DNA of 64,000 nucleotides from Limnoperna fortunei (GCA_944474755.1 OX104112.1:62837640-62901639); one strand, 5' to 3'. Positions 49,429 through 61,489 are shown, counted from the first letter of the stretch. Notes: generated by a model from the letters alone, not told the origin. Numbers and translations: made by a program.

Positions 49429-50059
49429 GTACACTATATGTAACTATTATATTTGCTAACAATGTTTGTTTTATCTGAAGAGCTTAATAGTCGGTGGAAA
49501 ATGGTATGGTGTTAAAATTGATATTCCATATAGGATTTGATCCTGATATTCCATATAGGATTTGATCCATAATATTATCTATTTTTAAATATTATTTAAA
49601 TATGCGTACATTTTAATAATCTTGTAACGAATATATAGACTAAGATTGTCACTTTTTTATTCTTGATAATTAGCAAAAATATCTCAATTTTTCGTTTAAT
49701 ATCTAAACTTCCTGACAACATAATAATTTTTTAGGTAACCAGACACCATTGTCATTTTACACATTCATCAAAATGTCAAATTTTCACCTTGGCTACATTT
49801 TTGACGGGAAATTTATTAATCTTTTTAGAACGGGTAAAAAAGTTTTCAGAACAGATTTACTCAATCATTATATTGCAATTATCTAAACTAAAGCCACTCG
49901 ACAGATTCATGCCACAAGTATACACAAGATCACGAAATCAACATTTAGTTTGGATTCTAATAAAATACTGAATAATCTTTAAAAAAACGTTTTCAATATA
50001 TATATTTGAAAAAAATCATCTATCAGGTGCATTACAATGAATGTTACTTTGTGACTTTT
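49429..50059. other. Intron 7 proximal part
   Basis: Holds a 25-bp tandem duplication of the TATTCCATATAGGATTTGATCC type at about 49520-49568. Otherwise AT-rich with nothing recognised. Confidence 0.6.
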
Positions 50060-50930
50060 GTCTCGCCTAAGACTAATATCGCTAAAGGCGAGACATATAT
50101 TGGTTTCTGGCGGCAGTTGCAGCATTTGACATTTAGCTTTATACATGTATCTTTGTAAGAATAAGCCATAGGGCCATCAATTGTAGTCCAATACCAATAA
50201 TTGAATGAGTTCTTGTCAGTCAGTCACCTGTCCTCGGTCTAGTGACTACGTCAATGTTTTGTATTAGGTCAGTTTCTCTGTAAAAATGCTAGGTAAGATG
50301 ACACTATTTGATACCTTTGAGGATTTTGTCATTTGTATGGTCATTTTAATTTTGGAACTCGGACCTGTATTTATATATAAAACGTCTAAAGTAGCTACTA
50401 CATGTAAACTACAACTCAACGTGTTTTGCATAAGGTTTTGTGCGTGACAACTGAAAACTGCTTACCGCGTATGATTCAGCTTGTGCTCCTTTGGGATCTC
50501 AAGAAAGGTACTTTTTGAAATCAACAATTATTTCCTCGAGATGTTAAGAGATATTCAGGGTTTAGAAATGCGCCAGTTGTTTATTTTGATTTTTCATAGT
50601 AGAATTTGACCTAAATTAGAACATAAGTGTACGTTAGGAACAATCGATTGCTGTCTATTCGGAATCATTTGGGTACTGTCGTCTTCAGTTGAGGCGAGAA
50701 AAAGTCTCGCCGTTTTGATCGTCAGGAAAGCAGACGAACTTTTCTAAGCAACGGAAGGTCTCTTTAAAAACGGAGATGGCTGACTATGTAAAGGTCAAGA
50801 AAGATTTGCCACAAGCAAACAACAGATTTATAGTGTAAAACATGAACAGGTTATCGTGACTAAATTTTTTCTACCGTATTTTCGTAAAAAAGATAAAATA
50901 TGGAATAATGAAAAATGCAAGCAAAAAACG
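50060..50930 (+). repeat. Dispersed repeat family E, fuller copy
   Basis: Begins with a hairpin (GTCTCGCC..GGCGAGAC, 50060-50094). A related GGCGAGAAAAAGTCTCGCC palindrome lies near 50694. The part from 50418 matches 35946-36012 and 37320-37830 without the 1.3-kb insertion present there. Confidence 0.65.
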
Positions 50931-52357
50931 CATTCCACAGGGGGTATGACTTATAGTATAGTTAGCACACTTGCTACGTATAGGATGGACAACCATTACG
51001 ATGCAGCATACATGTAAACAAATTTTCGACTAACTGATGCCTTCTTCGGAAAATAAATGAACGAACATTGTGATGTTACAAGTACACTGAGATTTCTAAC
51101 GACCCCAGTGCACGTAGCTCACCACGATACGATTAAATTTGTCTTTAATCTTGATCTCATAGTTGAGAACTAGTTGTCATTTGTGTATTCCATTGGAATC
51201 CACTTGCAGAGTTCATTGATTCAGAACCTCTGTAACGCCTTACGTTCAGAGCCTCGAAACTTGAAGCTCTTATTGACAGTGATACTTAGGAATTTTTCGC
51301 GGAATGTGGTCATGGGTAAAAACGCTCCTTTTCTAAGTCACTTCTATGACCATGTAGGCGTTTGTGGCACGGCTGTTTATATTCACCAACGTATTGTAAG
51401 TCACAGATATAATGCGAGATCTTGCAATTAGAAGTGAGTATTTTATATTGTTTATCCGTGACCTTGCAGTGCATTAAACTGGCGAAAGTTTGAAGCGTTT
51501 GTGGTCACAAGACTGACTTTTGCTAACAATATTCTTAGGCTCGTACAAACACGTAACATAAACTGTTCGATTGTTCAAATAGAACCACAAAGGTTCTAGA
51601 AGGATTCTGAACAGTTCAGAACAATTTTTAATAGACTTTCGATGCTTACGAATAGGGCGTAACGTATTTTTAACATGTTCTTAATTTCTTTAAACTAAAG
51701 AAGACTACTCCTCTATTTGTTCTGTTCCATTTAAAATTCCACTTGATGGTGTTATTTTTAGATCCCTTTCTTCTCAGGCGACTTTTTAAGTTTTCTTATA
51801 AACGAATCGTCGGAGATTCGTCGGATTCTAAGAGCCTGAATATATAGATTAATCTAATTCGAATCAGAAGTATTTCATCTAATAGATAAAAAGTAATTTG
51901 TTAGTGTTATTTATAATAATGGTCAGTTGACATGCACCATAGGTAGATTACAATCTGGAGGCGACATATATATTGAATTTTGAAACCCCACTGGTAAATT
52001 TGATACCAGGATGAATGTTTCTTTACAGACAATTTAAGCAGTTAGTTCTATTCTATGTAATTTATTACAGTGGCATACGATGGCGCCATTTTAGTGCCCA
52101 TCTAAGTTTTTTTTTAATTTAACGAAACGGTCTACGTTAAAATTAAAATTGTTCTATTCTAATACCGTCGTATGCATTGTGCTCATACTAATCCAGTGAC
52201 AGTCAAAATTCTGTTCCCCCATTGGTCCTTCTATTCGTTACGTTGACCTACTGTTGCTAACTCGTAAACATTTTTTTTCTCGAAGAGACTTGGGACCACC
52301 GCCATTGATCTTAAGTGACATATATTACATGTAAAATGTCAAGGTCAAAGGTAACCA
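50931..52357. other. Intron 7 sequence, nothing recognised
   Basis: AT-rich. A frame at 51174-51431 has no domain and no flanking splice sites in phase. Confidence 0.5.
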
Positions 52358-52588
52358 TAGGTCTTGTTAGCACTTTATCTCATAAACCATAACAGATAGA
52401 AGTCGACAATTAATGGAAAAAATACTACTATCAAGACCTTCATTTGGTACATTTGGCCCGAAGCTGTGCGATGAACCGTTTTCGAGTTACAGCTCGTGAC
52501 GCGTTTTGGTTAATCGTTTTTTTTTTGCTAAACTTGAAAACAGTTAGAGATAATATAGTAAACATACAGGTTTAACGTGATCAGTAGG
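52358..52588 (+). repeat. Dispersed repeat family G, copy 2
   Basis: Direct repeat of 41775-42006 with about a quarter of positions changed by eye. Confidence 0.65.
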
Positions 52589-53004
52589 GAAAAAAATCTC
52601 AACACATCATTTCAATACTTGCTACCATCAATTGATCATATCCAGAGATGACATGGCGTATGCTTTTAGTCCGATCTATTTTCAATAACAGAGTTATCTG
52701 CCCGAACACGAAAACCCTTGTTAGCAGATAAACTCAGGAATCGTAACCGATTTTTAAAATCTGAAGTGTTTTTACAATCAACTTCCTATTTACGCGTTTA
52801 AAATATTGTTCGCTGCATTCAATATATTAATATACGTATGTAATTGGGACTCGTGTTGCAAGTAGTCGTTTAAAGGATTAAGGACAGCGTTTTAGCAGAA
52901 TTCGTGCTGCTGATTTTATTTTCACAGTTCAGCAGCTGTCACAGTTTAAAAGAATATATAATTAGTATTTCAAATAGTTTTAATGAACGTTATAATATGC
53001 GAAT

Positions 53005-53215
53005 TGATTGCATTTAAACGCACACTTATTGCGATTTAACGCAATACTTTGCGTTTAACGCAAAACGTATTTCATTTAAAAGGTATAAATTTTCCGTTTA
53101 ATCGCAACAATTAATTACCTTTAATCGCAATATTATTGCCCTTAATCTCAATTATTATTGCGTTTCTACGCAATGATTTTTTTGCGTTTATTCGTAAACT
53201 ATCGGATTAAAATAT
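53005..53215. repeat. Cluster of GCGTTTAACGC-type short palindromes
   Basis: ATTGCGATTTAACGCAAT, TTTGCGTTTAACGCAAA and later TTAATCGCAA and TTGCGTTTCTACGCAA motifs recur every 20-30 bp in otherwise AT-rich DNA. Confidence 0.6.
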
Positions 53216-53659
53216 ATGTTACACCCCAATTTAACCACAAATAATTTTTGCCTCATAATAAAAACGTGGTTTACTTAATGTGTTAAAGGGTTTTAGCCAT
53301 CATTGAAGATTTTTAGGATTTGAGTGTTATTTTAAGAAATCACAATGAAGTAGTACATTCATTTGCTATCACGGCATATACCTTGATTGTCTTTAATGCA
53401 TCAACTCAAGTGTCTAGTATATACGTAGTACTACGGGTGTGCCTCCCAAAGGAGTCTCTTTTTTACCTTTCCAAAAAATGTTAAAAGGTAGCTTTTTTCA
53501 TCGAAAAATATATTTTGTCAAAAATATATCTCATATTCTATTCTTTAAAATAATTTCCCATATAAAGCCGAGGGTGTAAACCACAATGACTTAATAAAGT
53601 GTCTGTCGTCGCTTTAATTTTATTTACTACATTCTTAAATGACAAATAGAACCCGTTTT

Positions 53660-53785
53660 CCTTAGGAAAGTCGGAGGTTTTTATCAGATACTACAGCTTC
53701 CTTCTACAATAAAAGCTGGACGCCACAGTAAAGCGCCATGATAAACATGAAAGCGTCATTCAAGCAAACAAACAAAAATTAATTG
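53660..53785 (+). mobile_element. SINE family B, 3' fragment
   Basis: AGGAAAGTCGGAGG, CAATAAAAGCTGGACGCCA and a TTCAAGCAAACAAACA tail match the body and tail of family B. Confidence 0.55.
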
Positions 53786-55564
53786 TTGTAACGTCCGACA
53801 ATATATTAAGGTTGGGTTTTCTATCTGCAGAAATGTATCTAAAAGTATCCTTGTGTAATCCCGCCCCCAACCCTCCCGTGACCTGTATTTGTGAATTCAA
53901 ACATTTAATAATAAAACAATTAAAACTAATCTTTCAGCATGAAAAATACAAGTGTTATGGCAAGAGTGGGTTATTTCAGGTAGATATTTCATGCCAACTT
54001 TTAAACAATGTACATTTATAATGGACGACTGAAATAAAACTGTATGGTATGATTAGTATTTATCTATAATTCCGATTAGTTTTCAAAAGAAGAATACACT
54101 TCACAAAATATTATTAATTGCTCTTTGTTTAAATTCGAACAAAAATAGCTTCTCATTATTAACGCCTTGTGACAAGCAGACAATATTTTAATCATTAGAG
54201 GATAATATATATAACTAATTATACTTTCCCAATTCACCTTGTTTACTAACAAAACTTCTCATATACATTTCTTCATAATAGCTGGTAAAAATACAGTTTT
54301 GTTTTTTACATTTTTAACATCAAAAGCCAATCATTCTTACATTCCTTGTTCTATACAGTGGGACACGTCCAAGTTCACAATAAACCATGAATTAGTACTT
54401 TTCTTAACCTTTAAAATTCTTTTTATGATGACTCGTGTATGGTTTCTACATCGTTACCTTTATGATTTCTCCATAGTTCACAATACTAGTACTATCTGTA
54501 TATATATGTCAAACAGTGATGACAAACTTTCAACATGAAAAAAATTGGGCTTTTAGTTTTAATTAAAGAAAATTTATGAATAAGTTCACGAAGGAGAATA
54601 TCTGTCAAATGTTTTAATTGATAACATATATACATCATTTTTGAAGGAGGATATTTTCACACACTATCGGGATTCAAACGCTTATACATTGTGCTCTTTT
54701 CGCCGACTTGTACTTAGTTCACGGGTAGGGGTGGGGTAACTAAGGACACTTTTAGGTACAGGTATGGGGACGGAGATTTGAAACCCCACCCTATTTATAT
54801 ATATTCTCGGACGTTATAAAAACAGGACCTAATCATATATTGATTTATTAAATAAGACATATTCATATATTTTATTACTGCACATCCCTACGAAAAAATA
54901 GTACATTCACTACAAAAAAGATCAAGTATGTTAATGGAACAATTTGTAAAATCACTGTTGTTTACATACGCTTAACATGCTTGAGCTGAGAATTGAGACA
55001 TGGATATATTTAGGTAATTTACAATAACCCTATGATATATTTTCAATGAAAAAGGCTACTATTAAATATTTTGGAGAGGTAGAAAAGTGACCAATTCGGA
55101 TTGCACATCCGTATTACCCTATATATACCAAGTTACCCCACGCGACTTAGTTCCTAGAATGTCATTGAAGAAAAAGAAACGGAATATGGCCCAGAACTTT
55201 AATTTCAACGTCCGCTATATAGATGATGTCTTGTCAATAAGTTTGTTACATTTTATCTTTCCTATACACGAGATTGAATACTTATTCTAGATCTTGCGTT
55301 CAATTTAAAGATTTCTAGACCTGGGTTTTATAAATTATACAGCCTTCATCACACCTTATTTTAGACCGTTGTGAAAAATCCGTCTCCGTAATGAAATTAG
55401 ACATTTTGTCTGGGTAATAGGTACTGAATATTGCCTTGTCTTAGTCTTGGCGATAAGTAATTCGACGGGTGTCTATTTAGAGACAATAACGCTGTGTACT
55501 CGTTTAAAGCAACACTGTTTTCTATTTGGTGCAGGATACTAATTCGGATTTGTTGTTGTCTTCT
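53786..55564. other. Intron 7 distal part, nothing recognised
   Basis: AT-rich, with a short G-rich stretch near 54722-54775. Frames at 53812-54021, 54239-54538 and 55087-55290 have no recognisable domain. Confidence 0.5.
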
Positions 55565-55681
55565 GGGGAGTACCCAGTGAAAAACCCGGGCCTTCGGTAG
55601 GATACTGGCAATACCTGTCAGTTAAGACTGGAGTCGATTGCAACTTTCCCGCAGTGACACTCGAACCAGCAACCTCGGTGT
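55565..55681 (-). mobile_element. SINE family B, partial copy
   Basis: The plus strand shows GGAGTACCCAGTG, CGGTAGGATACTGGCAATACC, ACTGGAGTCGATTGC and CGAACCAGCAACCTCGGTG, i.e. the head and body of the family in reverse. Confidence 0.6.
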
Positions 55682-55814
55682 CAAAAATATGCCCTTTATA
55701 ATATGTTAAATAAATTTTATTGAATATTTAAAACGTTTAAATTTACACTCCCTTTAATAACAATTTAACTACCACGAGGAAATGTTGTGTTTAACCATTT
55801 TGCTTTCCTTTTAG

Positions 55815-55928
55815 ATTGCAAATTATTATCATCATCAGAGGCTGTAATTGGAGGTGTCTCTGGAGGGTTGTCAGCTGTTATTGTTATTTTGATTATCATT
55901 ATAGTAGTCCTTATACTTCGGACACAGG
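55815..55928 (+). CDS. IgSF gene exon 8: transmembrane segment
   Basis: 114 bp, phase 1 to phase 1, between the acceptor TTCCTTTTAG and the donor GTAATT. It encodes about 38 residues: a short juxtamembrane part (CKLLSSSEA), a glycine-rich start, then the strongly hydrophobic run AVIVILIIIIVVLIL, closed by the basic residue of LRTQ, a normal stop-transfer signal. The junction codon with exon 7 is GAT. The exon defines the protein as type I, with all Ig and FN3 domains outside the cell. No start codon is present in it. Confidence 0.83.
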
Positions 55929-56338
55929 GTAATTTAAACTATCTATTGAATTAGCAGATGGCTATTGAGCTATAATTAGCAGATAGTTAACTTGACATAA
56001 CATAAATTAAACTGACGTTATAGTATGTGTTACTTATCCTTGTATAGTAAACACTAAATTATAAAAATTCTTGATTAAAACAATTATGTAGTAGAATTCA
56101 AACCTCGCATACAACCCGCGATGCAGTCTATAGGGTACGTGATATTTCGTCATGACTTCTGCTGAGATCAAACGTTTAAAATCAAATGACGAGAAAGAAA
56201 TATGGAATCCGGAGTATCTAAAATATCTGTTATTTTTAGTAGGACAGTACGTTTTTTGAATTTACCCAAGGTCTTGGATATTGTGTTATTAAAAACATAA
56301 TTATATAAAATAGATGCAATCACTTTTTTTGTTTGCAG

Positions 56339-56375
56339 GGACTAGAAAACAAAGATCGACGGCGCACACCTCACG
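56339..56375 (+). CDS. IgSF gene exon 9: start of cytoplasmic tail
   Basis: 37 bp, phase 1 in and phase 2 out, between a strong acceptor (T-run then GTTTGCAG) and the donor GTAAAT. It encodes TRKQRSTAHTS plus two bases of an arginine codon, a basic stretch suited to the inner face of the membrane. Supported by splice-site quality, phase and composition only. Confidence 0.55.
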
Positions 56376-56485
56376 GTAAATTATTTCGTGTTCACCTTCA
56401 TAAACTAAAGTTTAATTATTATCTATGCCAAATGTAAACTAATATTCACAGCTGAAAGATCTTTAGTAGTAATAAAGACCTTTCA

Positions 56486-56850
56486 AGCTCACCTGACCGG
56501 GTCGTGTGAGCTATTCTCAGCACTTGGCGCCCGTTGTCGATGTCGGCCATAGACTTTTCACATTTCAATCTTCTTCTTCAAAGCAACTTAGTTTGTCAAT
56601 TGGAACTAAACTTGCATTATATGTTCATTCGATAGTTTACAAAATTTGAGTTTTTGGTGCTTATCAAATATTCAAAATGGCTGCCAAGGCCAAGGCCAAT
56701 ATTGCATGCTGAAATATAAAATATATTCTCACAAATCACTAGGTAGATTGATTTGGGATGTTGTAGAAATGTACCTAAGATAGTACTCTATAAAGTTTGA
56801 GTTTGTTTGTGCTGATCCTAAATCCAAAATGACCGCCTCCGTGGAACATA
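56486..56850 (+). repeat. Dispersed repeat family D, partial copy
   Basis: AAGCTCACCTGACCGGGTCG, TTGTCGATGTCGGCC and CAAAATGGCTGCC resemble the family inserted in the LINE at 22541-23425. Lies in the last large intron. Confidence 0.5.
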
Positions 56851-57541
56851 GTTAAACATCAGACCCAATGGGAGAAAAATATAAGTCTACTTCTAAGAAA
56901 ATGTTCCACACACTAATACCAAAGTATGCAGAAATAAAATCAAAGTAGTTATCATATTATTTTAAGTTTTTCGAGCCGATTGGAAATTCAACACAGTTGC
57001 CAGTGCTGTTACTGCGTTTTAATATAACTAATTGGTCGTAGATATTAATAATTGTCTTTCGCTTTTATAAATACAAAACGACCAAATACAAAAATCATAA
57101 CTAATTTAATGAAAATTAAACTTATGTTTTATTGATGTTCATACTAAATTACTTTTAGAAATGACACGAAAACAGAATAATAACAAGAAACATAATCAGA
57201 TGAAATTAACATTCGCATAGAGTCTATATTAAACACACTATGGCAAAACAAAACATTCCAATTTGATTAGAGAGATGTTTAACAACGTTAAAGGCCGGAC
57301 ATGACCTATAAAATTTACCAGGTGGTAAGCAATAAAACCTATAAGAAAATAGGGTGGAGCCTAATCTCATCAAATTTCTGAAAATAAATACAAACATTGA
57401 GCCTAATCAAAACAAATACACATGGCTTATCAGATCTTATCAACAATGAAGTGGCAATTACCTTCTCACACTGAATAAATAATATTAAGTCCATTAAAAA
57501 CTATAATTTATTCCATCCAAATATTTTAGATTTATACTGCA

Positions 57542-59181
57542 TTATTTAAAAATAAATTTATTTTTTTGCTTTTTTCTACTGAAAACTCTTTTCAAATATC
57601 TTGACCAAATTTTGTCTCTGAATGTGTAGGCAGGTCTTTTATAGTTCTTTCCTCTTTTCCTTCTTGGCATGTGATGGTTTGGCTGATCAGATATCAAAGT
57701 GTAGTCCCTATCTACATTTTCATTCCAGTGTAATACACTTAAGTAGGCTCTACAGTTATATTGTTTGTCCCCAAATTAAATTCTTTTATTTTGATAAATA
57801 TTTGTCACATTATTAAAACTTTCCACATAAAATGTGTCCCGACCAAGCACATAATCTGTTGCATGTTTGTAAATTGTTGAATTTAATAATACTACAAGAA
57901 TAAGTTTTTCTGCGGTAGGAGATGTAATAACTATCCTAGATGGCTCATAATTCTTATCTTGTTTGCATCTTTAGCTAACATGATATTCATGATGTATGTT
58001 TTTATAATGGTCCACAATGTTCAATAAAAGTTTCTTAAGCTTCTTTTCATCCCCATCACAGTTTTTGATAGCCCAGTAAATATGTGTTGCAACAAGTTCC
58101 AACTTGTCAGAAAACTGCATAGACCATGTTTTTCCTTCAGATGATTTAGTACAAGTTGATACCTTCTTCAATGCTGTTTTTACAGACTTTAAACAATGCC
58201 ATACATCGTTTTAGTTGATAGCCTCAGTATCTTCTCTCACATATTTATTAATTGATAAATTTCTATCATGACAATGAACATTAACTAGCACATCTTTAGA
58301 ATGTAAGAAGTCATATACTTGTTCAGTTCCAATACGTTCATGTCTTTGTGAAACAGGATCCATTGACTTTGTAAAATGCTCACATCTAAGAACTTTATGG
58401 GATTGTTGACCAAGACAAACAATACTGGAATCTTTAGCATTCTTACGACATCCATGTCTGGCATCTGTCATGATGTCTATTTCACTTTCAAGATTCTCAT
58501 AAGAAGCTATTTCCTGCAAAAGAGCTAAGACCGTAGATTCCTCATACTCCTTTTCAACATGCGGATAGTACGGATTGAAAAAAGATGACCTTTTTCATCA
58601 GATTTAACACCAATTCCTGAACCCTTCACAAAACGTTTGTAATCTGCAGGTAAGATTCCACTTGAAACAATTCCAAGATTAACCCTTCTATTAACCAAGT
58701 ACTCCTTTGAAGGTAAATGCGGTGAAAATGAACATGAAAATATATGAGGTGTTTCTTTATTTTTATATTTTAAACTAGTCTTACAAACATGTCCTTTCAT
58801 AACTAATCTGGTAGTGTTTAACTTTTCTGTGCATTGCCTTGAATGCCACTCAGTTACTGAAATAATTTTCTTAATAGAGTCCTCGGATGTCAAAAAAATC
58901 TTCTGGTAACAGTCTGTCTTTTTGGAACGAACATAGGTTGATGGACACGGTTCATTAGGCACAGATTTGTCATTGTCCTTATGAGCACTATAATTTTCCA
59001 GCAAGGCTTCAATAACTTGTATATTTCCAACTGCTTTGTTATATTGTTTTGTCAATTGTTCTTTTATTTCTCCAAGTTTAGAAAATATTTCAGTTTTCTT
59101 TTCGTCAGTTCCAGACAATTCAATTCGAAAGCAGGGAGTTCTTTTTCTACTAGTTTTATTTTTATTTTTCTCAATTCTCAT
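57542..59181 (-). pseudogene. Kolobok-type DDE transposase, inactivated
   Basis: Starts MRIEKNKNKTSRKRTP at 59181. Recognisable boxes are a cysteine-containing N-terminal half, then MTDARHGCRKNAKD (first acidic residue), QSHKVLRCEHF, VHCHDRNLSINKY (second), QFSDKLELVATHIYWA, NIVDHYKNIHHEYH, YVESFNNVTNIY and VLHWNENVDRDY near the C-terminus. The order and motifs match a transposase-like family common in mollusc, cnidarian and fish genomes. Damage: one frameshift in an A/T run at 58578-58583, and in-frame stops at 58211-58213, 57971-57973 and 57776-57778. The reading otherwise continues to a stop at 57542-57544. With so few lesions, the copy is fairly young. Confidence 0.8.
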
Positions 59182-59352
59182 TCATAAATGAAATAACACA
59201 GCTATTCATGGTTCAGAGTTTGAAAGCCTATACCAGGTAATAAAATTTCTAATTAGCAAATTAATGTCCTCTGTGCATATATTATAGTTAGATCTTGGAG
59301 ATAAAGATAACAATTGAGTTCTAAGGGTTCATTAGAAGCATAAATAGAGCCT

Positions 59353-59893
59353 TTGGAGGGAAATAGTGAAAGTCAAAAAATTTCCGTTTTGTCTCTTGAA
59401 GTAAATGAAGAACAAATTGAGGGTATAAGGGCATTTTTTGCACACAATGACTGGGATTTTAATGAAGTGAACATTGGAAATAATGATAATTCAGTTTCTT
59501 CTGAAACAACTGATGATCTCCCTCAGGAAAATTATTCTATTGAACATGACCCTGAATCACCAGAGTGTCCCCACTGTCTTTATAGACCATGCATTACAAA
59601 TGAACAAAATTGACAAATGTGGTGGGAAAATCAAGAACATGCTCCACATGAAGGAAATTCATTTCTACGAAAAGACAAATTCAAAAGGTTTTGGACTAAT
59701 CTGTATCATAGAGGGGTCTGGAATGATCCTAGATATATAGAAAGGAAAAGAGCTGCATTACGTCGAGATAGACCTAGAAAAAAATATGTTTATCGTAGAT
59801 GGGATTTTATAGCTAAATGTGTTTTAACACTTAGTACGAAAATGGTTTCTAAATCCAGATGGTCAGGAATATATGGGTCATCACTGGGATTAA
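59353..59893 (+). pseudogene. P2X7-tail-like (P2RX7_C) zinc-domain ORF of the transposon, inactivated
   Basis: An acidic N-terminal part (EHDPESPECPHCLYRPC with three cysteines) is followed by MWWENQEHAPHEGNSFLRKD, FWTNLYHRGVWNDPRYIERK, a basic RRDRPRKKYVYRRW stretch, then KCVL and a C-terminal NPDGQEYMGHHWD. This is the organisation of the cysteine/zinc 'ballast' domain of the vertebrate P2X7 receptor tail and its free-standing relatives. Damage: an in-frame stop at 59611-59613, and a one-base shift near 59835-59845 after which the final motif reads to a stop at 59891-59893. No ATG is visible at the expected start (59353 is TTG). Role in the transposon unknown. Confidence 0.7.
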
Positions 59894-60520
59894 TTAATTG
59901 TTGGAATCTAAAATTGTTAGTGCATCACTGATAATAAGATCTTACTAGCTATAAAATTACATAACACAAGTATATACAATGATAATGAATGAGATAGCAT
60001 TGCCACCTTAAGTATAATTTTTTAAAATCGATTATAAAAGAAAATTCAAATCCATAAAGAAGATTTCTAGATAAGGTAAGCACTTTCAAGTTGTAAGCAT
60101 GTGCATGTGCTTGAAAATGTAAACATAGACAGAAAACAGCTGATTAAAGCTCCGCCCTCATCTGTCAGACTGGGAAATTCAAATTTTGAAAATTTGTCCA
60201 CTTGGAATTTTTATTTATAAATATCTCAAAAACAAAATGTTACTTTTACTTAAAATTATTATATAAGATAGACGGTATATGTTCCAACATCCATCCCAAA
60301 AATTATTTGAAACAAAAAATAATAAATGAAGTTATTTGTAAAAATGCCTCCCAGATATGAAAACAGCCAAGAAAATCATTTAAACCAACTTTTTCCTCAT
60401 TTGTTCCTTTTATACCCACTGTCCGGTCTTTAAACTGTGTTATACTCTATGGTTAATACAGTACTATTTTGAAAGATTTTTCATTTGAGAAGACAATTTC
60501 ATGTTAAAATTGTCATTAAA

Positions 60521-60599
60521 ATGTCAATTAAGATTGGAGTCGAGCACACCCTCTCCGCAGTGAGACTCGAACCCGCAACCTCAATGTTTACAGACCACG
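60521..60599 (-). mobile_element. SINE family B, head fragment
   Basis: TTGGAGTCGAGCACACCCTC, GCAGTGAGACTCGAACCCGC and ACAGACCACG match the tRNA-like head and adjacent body in reverse. Confidence 0.6.
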
Positions 60600-60738
60600 C
60601 AGTACATGGATTACCCAATTAATTAAAAAAGCTGTCACATGTGGAGCTGGAACTGCTTAACAAAATTGGAGTTTATTGCCGTTTTTAGTGGAGCTTGTGT
60701 TGCTTAAATTTAGTTTTCTGTGTTTATCATATAGATAG

Positions 60739-60776
60739 AGATCAAATATCGAATTTTCCGAGTGACCGAAATCACG
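60739..60776 (+). CDS. IgSF gene: possible small tail exon (candidate)
   Basis: 38 bp after an ATAG acceptor and before the donor GTAAAT. With phase 2 in and phase 1 out it reads (R)DQISNFPSDRNH plus one base, joining exon 9 to an alternative start of the terminal exon at 61474. The acceptor's pyrimidine tract is weak. Could be chance. Confidence 0.25.
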
Positions 60777-60939
60777 GTAAATCACATGTGAAAATTATCG
60801 TATCTTTTCACTCTCGGGATTTTTCCCGCCAAAATGTTGCAGTTTGTTTTGTACTATACAGATATTCATCCGCCGTTCATAAAATTTAGGATTAAGCATT
60901 AAAATTTTACGAAAACTAGTTTGATCTATATAATAAATC

Positions 60940-61092
60940 GGATAATCAATTGTGCATCGTGAATATCCAAAATATGATCACTTGTGCCGCATAAAGCATC
61001 AGATTAAACTCGTGCGCGGAACTTCGTTTAATCAGATGCGTTATGCGGCACTCGTGATCATATTTTTGGATATTCACTCCAATTAATTATCC
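60940..61092. repeat. 153-bp palindrome (foldback MITE-like)
   Basis: The arm GTGAATATCCAAAATATGATC..GTGCCGCATAA (from 60959) is mirrored by TTATGCGGCACTCGTGATCA..GGATATTCAC (to 61077), with about 50-base arms, few mismatches and a loop around TCGTGCGCGGAACTTC. The outer GGATAAT..ATTATCC pairs as well. No coding content. Confidence 0.9.
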
Positions 61093-61489
61093 TATAATTA
61101 TTCCCAAATTATAGCTTGTTTATATTTGATTGGTCTTTTACTTTTTGTGTCCATATGTTTATCTTTCCACATTGCTTTTTCTGTCCGTCCGTGTTATGTC
61201 CTTCCTTCCATGCGTAGTGCACATTGACCATAACTATACCTAGTACGTTATTTGAGTTGAGTTATTCCTGATTTTTTTTCTTATCGCAGAAACCATTAAC
61301 ACTACTGATTTACTTCAAATTTCGTTAATGTTTAATTTTAATTCATCAATAGAATCCTTCCTGGAGCAGCTATTGGTTCTTTTAATGTCTTATTTTAAAA
61401 CTGTTGTGCCCGCTTAAATGAGCACTAAATACTAATAAATATATTACCTTTAAAGTATCTGTGACACTCTAAGGTCTGGAGTTAAACAG

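Larger units (their letters stand above)
57288..60433. mobile_element. Complete but mutated TTAA transposon (Kolobok-type), two divergent ORFs
   Basis: Flanked by TTAA at 57288-57291 and 60430-60433, a perfect 4-bp target duplication. Terminal inverted repeats start AGGCCGGACA on the left and, in reverse, AGACCGGACA on the right; after five unmatched bases both continue TATAAAA, giving 16 identities in 22. The element proper is 57292-60429 (3138 bp). Inside are a broken transposase on the minus strand (57542-59181) and a broken second ORF on the plus strand (59353-59893), divergent from a 171-bp gap. TTAA targets are typical of Kolobok and piggyBac; the protein fits Kolobok. It sits in the last intron of the IgSF gene. 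Confidence 0.85.

Noticed and set aside
59474..59740. Alternative plus-strand frame overlapping the second transposon ORF
   Set aside because: It is out of frame with the recognisable P2X7-tail-like motifs and is composed of chance hydrophobic residues.
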